DNA of 6,238 bases from Vulcanimicrobiota bacterium. Its GTDB lineage: Bacteria > Vulcanimicrobiota > Vulcanimicrobiia > Vulcanimicrobiales > Vulcanimicrobiaceae. The notes under the pieces are model-generated. The model searched no databases, had not been told where the DNA came from, and saw nothing but the letters and a program-made list of their open reading frames with translations. Made by a program: the position numbers and the translations under genes. Below are positions 1-6,238 of the stretch, in pieces (positions within the stretch are counted from its first letter, which is position 1; every line of letters begins with the position of its first letter). The DNA is taken from positions 1 to 6,238 of the forward strand of contig JASHXG010000232.1 in the NCBI GenBank assembly GCA_030043675.1. The letters are read 5' to 3'.

Positions 1-260
1 GCGCGGCAGTAGACCGGACGGTCACCGCGCGGGCGGAATGGGACGGTTGTTTCAACCTTGCAATCCGCACAAACCGCCGAATAACTCGGCCGTGCGGTTC
101 GCGTGCGATCTTCGCCGCCGTGCCCACGCCGCGCTTGCCGGCAGTCACGGCATCGCTGCGGCTCGTTTTGGAATCCCTTCTCGGCAAAAAAACTCTGCTC
201 TCTTCCAGTAAAGACGAACTCGTTACCACAATCCTTGCAGGTGAGTATCTTATCTTCCAA
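1..260 (-). CDS. Zinc-ribbon domain protein, partial (C-terminus beyond window edge)
   Basis: I translated this gene from the minus strand; it has no stop inside the window. It is a small protein of the 'probable zinc-ribbon' type, with four Cys pairs expected. C8/C11 sit in TCKDCGNEFVF, followed by the family signature FFAEKGFQNEP, then C37/C40 in RCRDC. A second ribbon begins with C64/C67 and the stretch TTVPFRPRGDRPVYC, where C85 is visible and its partner should lie just past the edge. The cellular role of this family is not known to me; zinc binding is inferred from the Cys pairs. I chose the TTG at 260 because GGAGG lies 7 bases upstream and the protein then begins MEDKILTC, as family members usually do. 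An in-frame ATG at 281 would add seven residues and has a poorer site. It follows ribH on the same strand with no obvious terminator between, so co-transcription is possible. Confidence 0.85.
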   Translation of the reverse strand, partial: MEDKILTCKDCGNEFVFTGREQSFFAEKGFQNEPQRCRDCRQARRGHGGEDRTRTARPSYSAVCADCKVETTVPFRPRGDRPVYCR

Positions 261-267
261 CGTTCGG

Positions 268-272
268 CCTCC
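268..272 (-). promoter_or_regulatory. Ribosome binding site deciding a TTG start
   Basis: GGAGG on the minus strand, 7 bases before the TTG at 260. This spacing favours TTG over the in-frame ATG at 281, whose coding stretch would contain this motif. Confidence 0.6.
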
Positions 273-340
273 GCGTAGCATAAAGCTCCGTAAATCCGAC
301 CGAAGTCTCTGAGTTCCTGCGCCGCGAACGGGCAATTCGA

Positions 341-832
341 TCAACTGCGAAAGCCGGCACGGGGAACGCCGCCCGTTATGCCCAGGAGCGTAGCAGCCGC
401 GATCGCGGCGGCATAGCCTTTGTCGCCCTTGGGATCGACGCGCTCCTCGGCCTGCGCGAGATTCTCGGTGGTTACGACTCCAAAGCCGATCGGCACGCCG
501 GTCGCGAGTTGCACTTCCATGATGCCGCGCGCACATTGCCCGGCGACCAGATCGAAGTGCGGAGTCTCACCTCGAACCACGACGCCGAGCGCGACCAGCG
601 CATCGAAGCGTTCGGTGGCGATCAGGTTCTGACAGGCCAACGGCAGCTCGAAGCAGCCGGGAACGTCGAAGCGGCTGACGCTTGCGTCCGAAACGTTGCA
701 GTCACGCAGCGCGCGCTTGGCGCCCTCAACGAGCCGGTCGGCCAGGTCGGCGTAGAAGCGGGCCGCGACGATCGCGAAGGTCTTGCCGGTGCAATCGGCC
801 GTGCCTCGACGCCCTTGGGAGGCGCGCTTCAC
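341..832 (-). CDS. ribH: 6,7-dimethyl-8-ribityllumazine synthase
   Basis: RibH condenses 5-amino-6-ribitylamino-uracil with 3,4-dihydroxy-2-butanone 4-phosphate to form the lumazine precursor of riboflavin, in the cytoplasm, usually as a 60-mer or pentamer. The whole family pattern is visible in 163 residues, a normal length. FAIVAARFY (19-27) carries the aromatic F26 that stacks on the pyrimidine, and VPGCFELP (57-64) follows. VVVRGETPHFD (84-94) has the phosphate-binding GET and the likely catalytic H92. GVPIGFGVVTTEN (112-124) precedes R131 of the QAEERV segment. The start is GTG; its GTGA overlaps the ribBA stop by 4 bases, and GGCGAGG lies 7 bases upstream, so translation is probably coupled. 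The N-terminal lead before the first strand (18 residues) is slightly long. RibH uses the RibB product of its upstream neighbour directly. Confidence 0.97.
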   Translation of the reverse strand: MKRASQGRRGTADCTGKTFAIVAARFYADLADRLVEGAKRALRDCNVSDASVSRFDVPGCFELPLACQNLIATERFDALVALGVVVRGETPHFDLVAGQCARGIMEVQLATGVPIGFGVVTTENLAQAEERVDPKGDKGYAAAIAAATLLGITGGVPRAGFRS

Positions 833-2238
833 GAGACGGCCTCGCCGTCGAGCATGTGGCCCAGGCGCGACCGCTTGGTATCGATGTACCGTTTGTTGTG
901 CGCCGTGGGCACCGTCTGCAACGGCATCCGTCCGGCGATCTTCAGACCGTACCCCTCGAGGCCGAAGATCTTGCGCGGGTTGTTGGTGATCAGACGCATC
1001 TCCCGCACGCCTAAGTCGTAGAGAATCTGCGACCCAATTCCGTAGTCACGCTTGTCAACCGGCAAGCCGAGCGCGAGATTGGCCTCGACCGTGTCGGCCC
1101 CGTGATCTTGCAGTTCGTACGCGCGCAGCTTGTTGGCGAGGCCAATGCCTCGGCCTTCCTGGCGCAGGTAGAGAAAGACCCCGCGCCCTTCGTGCGCGAT
1201 CAAGCTCATCGCGCCGTCGCGCTGGGCCGCGCAATCGCAGCGGACCGAATGAAGCGCGTCACCGGTCAAGCACTCCGAGTGGACCCGCACCAGAATCTCT
1301 TTACCGTCGCCGATCTCCCCCATCACCAGGGCAACGTGCGTGCTTTCATCGATGGTCGTTCCGTATGCAACGCCGTTCCAGTCGCCGAGGGTCGTCGGCA
1401 GCGCGAACTCGGCAAGCCGTTTCACGAGCTTTTCGGTGCGCATCCGGTGGGCGATCAGATCCTTGACCGTGATGAGCTTGAGGGAGTGGCGGTCGGCATA
1501 ACTGCGCAAGCCGTCGAGTCGCTCCATGGTGCCGTCGTCGGCCATAATCTCGCAGATCGCGCCCGCCGGATACAGCCCCGCCAAGCGCGCCAGATCCACG
1601 GCCGCCTCGGTCTGCCCGGCACGCACCAAGACCCCGCCCTCACGCGCGCGCAGCGGAAACGTATGCCCCGGCCGCAGAAAGTCGGCTGGTTTCGCCTCGG
1701 GATCCAGCAGCTTCTTGATGGTCGCGGCGCGATCGTGCGCCGAGATACCGGTCGTCGTGACGCCGCGCGCTTCAACCGAAACGGTGAAAGCGGTCTCGTG
1801 AACGGCGGTGTTGTCGCGAACCATCTGCGGAATGTGGAGCTCGTCCAGGCGAGCGCCGACCATCGGCACGCATATCAAACCGCCGCCATATTTGCGCATG
1901 AAGTTGATCGCGTCGGGCGTGACCATCTGCGCCGCCATCACGAGGTCGCCTTCGTTCTCGCGGTCCTCGTCGTCGAGCACGACGACCATCTTCCCCGCGC
2001 GGATGTCGGCGATCGCGGACTCGATCGAGTCGAACGGACTGGTCTTCTCGGCCAAACCCTCGCCGAGCGGGGGCAAGACCGCAGCCAAGCGCTGGAGCGT
2101 GCGATAGGACGGCTCGCGCCGTCCCGACCGAAGCAGCGAGATCGCCGATTCCGTCAGCCCGGCGCTTTCGGCTACCTGAGCAGCCGACAGCCCGGCTTCA
2201 TCCATCGAGGAGTTCAAGACATCTGCAAAGCGGGTCAT
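829..2238 (-). CDS. ribBA: XRE helix-turn-helix fused to RibBA (DHBP synthase / GTP cyclohydrolase II)
   Basis: This bifunctional enzyme makes 3,4-dihydroxy-2-butanone 4-phosphate from ribulose 5-phosphate (RibB) and opens GTP for the pyrimidine branch (RibA). Of 469 residues, about 68-265 are RibB, with DDEDRENEGD (89-98; R93, E94, E96, D98 catalytic), RPGHTFPL (H192) and YPAGAICEI (E230). About 270-460 are RibA, with zinc ligands C323, C334 and C336 in HSECLTGD...RCDC, then RQEGRGIGL, AYELQ (Y374) and KRDYG (R397). Residues about 5-53 are extra: an XRE-type helix-turn-helix (LSAAQVAESAGLTESAISLL, then RSGRREPS). RibBA proteins are normally near 400 residues without it. In RibB the usual GHTEA motif is GQTEA, placing Gln at 209 where a metal-ligand His is expected. 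The ATG overlaps the stop of the upstream regulator gene (ATGA); GAGGG is only one base from the ATG, so reinitiation may drive translation. Enzyme identity is firm; DNA binding is inferred. Confidence 0.96.
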   Translation of the reverse strand: MTRFADVLNSSMDEAGLSAAQVAESAGLTESAISLLRSGRREPSYRTLQRLAAVLPPLGEGLAEKTSPFDSIESAIADIRAGKMVVVLDDEDRENEGDLVMAAQMVTPDAINFMRKYGGGLICVPMVGARLDELHIPQMVRDNTAVHETAFTVSVEARGVTTTGISAHDRAATIKKLLDPEAKPADFLRPGHTFPLRAREGGVLVRAGQTEAAVDLARLAGLYPAGAICEIMADDGTMERLDGLRSYADRHSLKLITVKDLIAHRMRTEKLVKRLAEFALPTTLGDWNGVAYGTTIDESTHVALVMGEIGDGKEILVRVHSECLTGDALHSVRCDCAAQRDGAMSLIAHEGRGVFLYLRQEGRGIGLANKLRAYELQDHGADTVEANLALGLPVDKRDYGIGSQILYDLGVREMRLITNNPRKIFGLEGYGLKIAGRMPLQTVPTAHNKRYIDTKRSRLGHMLDGEAVS

Positions 2239-4577
2239 ACCCTCAGCGTAGGCCGAACTTTACAAATGTCAAGGACTTCCGGCGCCAGGTCGGTCCGCGC
2301 GGCTTCGATCAGGTCGGCTAACGCCATCTTGGCACCGGCCTCGCAGGCCTCCTCGAACTGCGGATCGCCCAGCGAGTTGCGCGCAATCGCACATGCCCGA
2401 CTGATGTCGACCGAGCTGGATGGGGGCGGGCGTTGCGTTTCGCTTCGGACTCGTTTGACCGCACCCGCGAGCATTGCAGCTTGCCGGAACTTTCCCTCGA
2501 TCGAAGCGACGACGACGAGACCTTCGAGGCTGTGCGCAATTTCAGCGCGAATTCCCTCGGTATTGGCTCCCAGGCTGGCGGCATAGCAGACTGCGGCCTC
2601 GCGAAAGTCGCCGTGAGCGCGGTGCGTATCGGCGATATTATTCAGTTGACCGATCTCGCCCCATTGGTCGCCGACCGCGCGAAACAGGCTGCGAGCGCGC
2701 TCGTGAAGTCTCAACGCCTCCTGATGCTCGCCGCAGGCGCTCAACGCGATTCCTAGGTTTGCCAGCGTGGACGCGAGCGACCACGTGTTGTCGCGCCCCG
2801 CTTGATTGACACACCTCTCCTTGATGGCAAGCGACTCCTCGAGCGCATCGCGGGCTTCGCGTGCTTCGCCCACATCGAGCAGAGCGTTGCCAAGGTTGTT
2901 CAGGCTTTTTGCTATCGCTAGAGGATCGTCCAGCGCCCGTGCCGCTGCCAGTGCGTGCCGATTCACCGCGCACGCGCGACGGCCGTCTGAGGTCCACTGG
3001 TAGCTGAGGGCCAGCGACGTAGCCGCGCGCCACGCCAGCCTCGCGTCAAGCTGCGCGAGCGTCTCTTCCAGCGGATTGGTCAGCGCCTCGAGCCAACTTC
3101 GGGCGTCGGCATAGAGCCCTTTGCGCTCCCAAAACTCGGTCAGCGGCACCGCCAGCCCGAGGCCGAGCGGCCGGTCGTGCTCGACCGACCAGCGTAGGGC
3201 GGCGCAAATGTTCATGTACTCGCCGGCGATAAGATCCAGCCATGAGCCGTAAGCGGCCGAACTGTGCTCCTTCGCGCTCTGCCGGATTAGTTCGACGTAG
3301 TAAAGGGCGAACGCGCGCTCGTACACGCTCGCGCGGTCGAGCGAGTCGAAGCGTGACCGCGCGTATTCGCGAATCACCTCAAGCATCTCAATCCGTGCTA
3401 ACTGAAGGTCGGCTTTGAAGGGACGAACCAAGTGCTTTTGGAGCAAACCGATAACCAAGTGCCCGATGTCGCCGGCCAACAAACCGTTAGCCGATGCGAC
3501 CGCGGCGATCGCGTCCAGCGTACCGCCGCCGACGAATAGCGAGCAAATACACAGGATCGCTCGCTCGCGATCGCTGAGGAGCTGATAACTCCAATCGATC
3601 GTAGCCTGCAACGATTGCTGGCGCGGCGGCATGTCTCGACCACCGTAAATCAGCGAGGGCAACGGCGAGAGGACTGCCCGCGAAAGCTGTCGCACGGATT
3701 CCCAGCGCAAGCGCGCTGCGGCAAGCTCGATCGCAAGCGGCAAACAGTCAAGCCGGCTGCAGACCTCGACAACGATTGGGTCCTGGCGATCCAGTTCGAG
3801 ATCCGGCTGCACGGCGCGCCCGCGCTCGAGAAAAAGGTCGACTGCGGATTGAACGGCGAGCGGCGCAAGGGCGAACTCGTGCTCCCCACGCACCTGGAGC
3901 GCTTCACGGCTGGTGGCGACAACGCTCGCATTCGGACAACGTTCGAGAAAGTCGCAAATGGCCGGCGCGGCGGCCAGAATTTGCTCGAGGTTATCGAGCA
4001 CAAAGAGCGCGCGACGCTTGCCCACGAGCGTGCAGAGAGCAGCCATCGAAGCCGGGGTACCGTCGTCTCTCCGGTCGAGGCACCCGAAGATCGCGGCCGG
4101 GAGGTTGGCGGGGTCGCGCAGCGCGCTAAGGTCGACAAAGGCCACCTGATCCTCGAACGTCTCAGACAAATCATGCCCGAGCTGCAGGGCGAGGCGCGTC
4201 TTTCCGACCCCGCCGGTGCCCGTCACGGTCGCGAGCCGCACCCCGTCCGCCGCCAACCAGCGCCGGATGATTCCCAACTCGCTCGAGCGCCCGATCAGCG
4301 GCGTCAGCGGCCTCGGTAAAAGAAGGCGGATGAGGTTGCGCTGCGGGCGGCGAGCCGCAGACGCGAGCGCATCGCGCTCGTGCCGGTTGAGCTTCAGGGC
4401 ACTTGCCAGGGCGTCGACCGTCTGCTCGTAGGGCGAACGCCGAACCCCACGCTCCAGGAGGCCGATCGCATCCGCGCTTAGGAAGGCGCGCTCGGCGAGA
4501 GCTTCCTGCGACAGGCCGGCTTTGAGACGATGGCGTCGCAACAACCGTCCGAATGCGGACGCATCGCTATCGCTCAT
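2235..4577 (-). CDS. STAND-type regulator: XRE helix-turn-helix, NB-ARC-like ATPase, TPR domain
   Basis: This is a probable cytoplasmic signal-responsive transcription regulator. Counting from a possible TTG at 4583 (782 residues), a helix-turn-helix spans about 10-66 (GLSQEALAERAFLSADAIGLLERG). The linker ends in PLTPLIGRSSEL (92-103), the usual entry to the ATPase. Walker A is GTGGVGKT (122-129), Walker B LFVLDN (193-198), VVATSREAL (221-229) is the sensor strand and CLPLAIELAAARL (280-292) matches the GLPLA motif with Cys for Gly. Helical TPR-like repeats fill about 515-705 (SLNNLGNALLDVGEAREARDAL, LANLGIALSACGEHQEAL). The end (about 728-762) resembles the conserved tail of this regulator family. 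I prefer ATG 4577, two codons inside the TTG frame; neither start has a clear Shine-Dalgarno site. The stop overlaps the ribBA start by 4 bases, so the genes are coupled. The ligand and target promoters cannot be read from sequence; the operon suggests a flavin-related role, but this is inference. Confidence 0.9.
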   Translation of the reverse strand: MSDSDASAFGRLLRRHRLKAGLSQEALAERAFLSADAIGLLERGVRRSPYEQTVDALASALKLNRHERDALASAARRPQRNLIRLLLPRPLTPLIGRSSELGIIRRWLAADGVRLATVTGTGGVGKTRLALQLGHDLSETFEDQVAFVDLSALRDPANLPAAIFGCLDRRDDGTPASMAALCTLVGKRRALFVLDNLEQILAAAPAICDFLERCPNASVVATSREALQVRGEHEFALAPLAVQSAVDLFLERGRAVQPDLELDRQDPIVVEVCSRLDCLPLAIELAAARLRWESVRQLSRAVLSPLPSLIYGGRDMPPRQQSLQATIDWSYQLLSDRERAILCICSLFVGGGTLDAIAAVASANGLLAGDIGHLVIGLLQKHLVRPFKADLQLARIEMLEVIREYARSRFDSLDRASVYERAFALYYVELIRQSAKEHSSAAYGSWLDLIAGEYMNICAALRWSVEHDRPLGLGLAVPLTEFWERKGLYADARSWLEALTNPLEETLAQLDARLAWRAATSLALSYQWTSDGRRACAVNRHALAAARALDDPLAIAKSLNNLGNALLDVGEAREARDALEESLAIKERCVNQAGRDNTWSLASTLANLGIALSACGEHQEALRLHERARSLFRAVGDQWGEIGQLNNIADTHRAHGDFREAAVCYAASLGANTEGIRAEIAHSLEGLVVVASIEGKFRQAAMLAGAVKRVRSETQRPPPSSSVDISRACAIARNSLGDPQFEEACEAGAKMALADLIEAARTDLAPEVLDICKVRPTLRV

Positions 4578-4582
4578 GTGCA

Positions 4583-4600
4583 ACTGTACGGACTGTCAGT
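4583..4600. promoter_or_regulatory. Candidate operator: direct repeat plus small palindrome
   Basis: ACTGT occurs at 4583-4587 and again at 4592-4596, nine bases apart (nearly one helical turn). The second copy is part of the perfect small palindrome ACTGTCAGT (4592-4600). The element lies immediately upstream of the regulator gene's ATG in the 122-base divergent intergenic space (4578-4699). On the minus strand its first copy reads TACAGT (4588-4583), a four-of-six match to a -10 box placed so that transcription would begin at or next to the ATG, giving a leaderless transcript. No matching -35 box is seen. A binding site for one of the two helix-turn-helix proteins is possible. Short motifs like this arise by chance, so confidence is low. 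Confidence 0.25.
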
Positions 4601-4699
4601 GGCGCGATCCTCGCCTCGCAACTATGGTCGTTCGTAAGATGCGCGGGCGAGAAGAGCGTCGAACTTAGCTTGCCCGCTTGTTGAAGAAAGCAGACTGCC

Positions 4700-5683
4700 A
4701 TGCACGTGTTTGCTAGAGTTCTCCCGGCGGCGTCCGCGATCGCCGGCGCATTCTTGCTCGCCGGCTGCGGAGGAAGCGCAAACCCGGCGATCGTCACCAG
4801 TACCGCCAACGAGCTGTCGCCCGCGCAAACGTTGCATCCGTCGCTCAGCCAACCGATGCTGATTGCATTCCAGCCAAACGGCTCGCTCGGGTATTGGCCG
4901 ATCCGGCACGGCGGATCGAAGCTTCGGTCGATCTCCGGCGCGCTCGGCGTGGAGGCCAGCTCGGGCATGGCTGCAAACGGCAACGTCGTTATCGTCGCCA
5001 GCTATTTGCCCGCCAAGATCGTCAGGTATAACGTGAAAACAACGGCGGTCACGACGATGGCCGATCCATACGGCAACCCGGAAGATGTCGCAGTCGGCAA
5101 GAACGGCACGATCTACGCGATGAACGAGACGAACGTCGCCGTCTATAAGCCGAAGTCTAAGCAGCCCTCGCAGTTGACTTGCGCGTACGTCGACCAGTCT
5201 GAAGCGATCGCAGTCGACAACGAAGGCGACGTCTTCGTGGACGGTTACGGACCCGGAAGCTTCCAGGGCGTCGTCGAGTATGCAAAAGGCTCGACAAAGT
5301 GCGCGCCGCTGCATCTTCGGCCGTCGCAGGGCTACATCGGCGGCGTCGGCGTCGATCCGAAGACCGACGATCTCATCGTCATCGACGATCCCGATGAATG
5401 CGCCGGCGGAGAAGGGCGCATGATCATCTATCGCAAGCCCTACGAGCGGGAGCATTCGATCCGGCACGACCTCCAGACCACCTACTGCGCCGGCGCGTTG
5501 CGATTGGACGCGGGCTCCAAGCACATTTTCTATGGCGACGCAACGGTCAGCGACGGTTTTCGGCTCGTCGATCAGGCGCAGTATCCGTCGGGCAAGTATG
5601 ACGGTGACTACCAGAACATTGCTTCCTCCGGATACGGCAACTTCTCGGCCTTCACGACGATTCCGAACACCCTGCCGAACTGA
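4700..5683 (+). CDS. Lipoprotein, probable beta-propeller (NHL/YVTN-like)
   Basis: The N-terminus is a lipoprotein signal peptide: MHVFARVLPAASAIAGAF then the lipobox LLAGC, with C23 as the lipidation site followed by GGS. The mature part of about 305 residues is rich in short beta-strand repeats such as PEDVAVGKNGTIYAMN (127-142), EAIAVDNEGDVFVDGY (168-183) and GGVGVDPKTDDLIVID (214-229), the spacing expected of propeller blades. Four further Cys (161, 201, 234, 263) could form disulfides in an exported protein. No catalytic motif is recognisable, and I do not assign a reaction. The ATG is preceded by the purine run GAAGAAAG with 9 bases spacing, a weak ribosome site. It diverges from the regulator gene and is followed 10 bases later by a second lipoprotein, so the two probably form an operon. 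The blade repeats are more degenerate than those of its neighbour. Confidence 0.85.
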   Translation: MHVFARVLPAASAIAGAFLLAGCGGSANPAIVTSTANELSPAQTLHPSLSQPMLIAFQPNGSLGYWPIRHGGSKLRSISGALGVEASSGMAANGNVVIVASYLPAKIVRYNVKTTAVTTMADPYGNPEDVAVGKNGTIYAMNETNVAVYKPKSKQPSQLTCAYVDQSEAIAVDNEGDVFVDGYGPGSFQGVVEYAKGSTKCAPLHLRPSQGYIGGVGVDPKTDDLIVIDDPDECAGGEGRMIIYRKPYEREHSIRHDLQTTYCAGALRLDAGSKHIFYGDATVSDGFRLVDQAQYPSGKYDGDYQNIASSGYGNFSAFTTIPNTLPN

Positions 5684-5687
5684 GAGA
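5682..5687 (+). promoter_or_regulatory. Ribosome binding site of the second lipoprotein
   Basis: GAGAGA overlaps the stop codon of the first lipoprotein gene and lies 6 bases before the ATG at 5694. The tight junction supports co-translation of the pair and fixes the start of the second gene. Confidence 0.5.
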
Positions 5688-5693
5688 CACATA

Positions 5694-6238
5694 ATGAAAA
5701 GAGCCGCGCTTACAATCCTCGCGTCGCTGCTGAGTGCGTGCGGCGGCGGAGTCGTGAACTCAAGCCCACCGCAACCGCTGGACATGCCAGCACTAGGCTC
5801 CGCGCCGCAAGCGACCGCCCCGGGCCAGGTCCTGTACGTCCCGGACCCCGCATTAAACCGAATCACGACCTATCGCATGGATGGAAAGCGGACGGCGCCG
5901 ACGATCACGCAGAATCTCGACTTTCCCTTTGGCATTGCCGTCGATGCGAAGGGAAAGATCTATGTCACTAACAGCAGCTCGGGCGAAGTAACGACGTATC
6001 TTCCGGATGGAACGCAAACGTCTCCGACGATTACAGACCTAACGAACCCGGAGGGTATCGCGGTCGATCGGCACGGAAAGATCTATGTAGTAAACTCGAG
6101 CTTGCTGAGCTGTACCTCCGGCAGCGTAACGACTTACAAGCCGGACGGAACTCCAACGACGCCGACGATCTCGATCGCCGGCGAGCCGACCGGCATCGCC
6201 GTGGATTCTTCCGGCAAGATCTACGTGGCCGCCTATTG
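5694..6238 (+). CDS. NHL-repeat lipoprotein, partial (C-terminus beyond window edge)
   Basis: I translated 181 residues by hand; the frame stays open to the edge. The signal peptide MKRAALTILAS ends in the lipobox LLSAC, with C16 the lipidation site and GGG after it. A Pro/Ala/Ser-rich linker (about 22-45) leads into a propeller starting near VLYVPD. At least three blade repeats are visible, with the consensus TTY.PDGT..PTI....P.GIAVD..GKIYV. TTY begins at residues 58, 100 and 146, and GKIYV at 87, 128 and 174. The second repeat carries a small insertion containing the only mature Cys seen (SLLSCTSG). NHL propellers are usually protein or ligand binding scaffolds, and some are lactonases or lyases; nothing here shows a catalytic site. 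It is probably membrane-anchored and exported with its upstream neighbour. Confidence 0.87.
   Translation, partial: MKRAALTILASLLSACGGGVVNSSPPQPLDMPALGSAPQATAPGQVLYVPDPALNRITTYRMDGKRTAPTITQNLDFPFGIAVDAKGKIYVTNSSSGEVTTYLPDGTQTSPTITDLTNPEGIAVDRHGKIYVVNSSLLSCTSGSVTTYKPDGTPTTPTISIAGEPTGIAVDSSGKIYVAAY
5865..6238 (+). repeat. Coding tandem repeats (NHL blades)
   Basis: The repeat unit is about 41 to 46 codons. GGAAAGATCTATGT is identical at 5952-5965 and 6075-6088 (123 bases apart) and recurs as GGCAAGATCTACGT at 6213-6226. Conservation at the base level between the first two copies suggests fairly recent internal duplication or gene conversion. The array continues past the window edge. Confidence 0.75.

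Noticed and set aside
103..312. A 69-codon plus-strand frame near the left edge
   Set aside because: The minus strand of the same stretch encodes a zinc-ribbon protein with regular Cys pairs and a good ribosome site, so the plus frame is a shadow.
261..340. A possible terminator hairpin between ribH and the zinc-ribbon gene (GTTC...GAAC)
   Set aside because: The stem is only about four base pairs and has no T-run after it on the minus strand.
2053..2055. An internal TTG at codon 62 of ribBA that could give an enzyme without the helix-turn-helix
   Set aside because: The purine run GGCGAGGG ends one base before the TTG, too close for a normal ribosome site. The full frame starts in an ATGA overlap typical of coupled genes, so the fused form is favoured.
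1102..2586. A 494-codon open frame on the plus strand, opposite ribBA and the end of the regulator gene
   Set aside because: It lies antisense to a firmly identified enzyme, crosses the junction of two genes, and is rich in Arg, Ala, Gly and His as expected from the complement of GC-rich coding DNA. No domain is recognisable.
3615..4319. A 234-codon plus-strand frame opposite the ATPase domain
   Set aside because: The opposite strand encodes clear Walker A and B motifs; this frame is the shadow of that domain.
4622..5866. A 414-codon open frame on the minus strand, opposite the lipoproteins
   Set aside because: It spans the first lipoprotein gene and the start of the second, whose lipoboxes, junction spacing and propeller repeats are coherent. 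The antisense product shows no family features.

Overview
The window is GC-rich and bacterial. It carries a leftward block of four genes and, diverging from it, two rightward lipoprotein genes. Tandem lipoproteins with NHL-type beta-propeller repeats, beside a helix-turn-helix/NB-ARC/TPR regulator, suggest an uncultured soil-type lineage such as Eremiobacterota (WPS-2) or a neighbouring phylum. That placement is an impression from gene style, not a proof.

Leftward block, in transcription order from about 4577 down to 1: (1) a 780-residue STAND-type regulator with an XRE helix-turn-helix, a P-loop NB-ARC-like ATPase and a TPR tail; (2) RibBA, the bifunctional enzyme for the two entry steps of riboflavin synthesis, carrying an extra N-terminal XRE helix-turn-helix; (3) RibH, lumazine synthase; (4) after a gap of about 80 bases, a small zinc-ribbon protein cut by the window edge. 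Genes 1 to 3 are joined by two 4-base start/stop overlaps, so they look like one translationally coupled operon. ribD and riboflavin synthase are not in the window, and no FMN riboswitch is seen.

Rightward block from 4700: a 327-residue lipoprotein and, 10 bases later, a second lipoprotein with clear NHL repeats that runs off the right edge. Both have a lipobox and probably sit on the outer face of a membrane.

The most interesting point is the DNA-binding domain fused to RibBA, directly downstream of and coupled to a second XRE-domain regulator. By analogy with NadR, BirA and archaeal RbkR, this suggests a riboflavin enzyme that also senses and regulates its own pathway. The DHBP synthase half also has Gln where a metal-binding His is expected.
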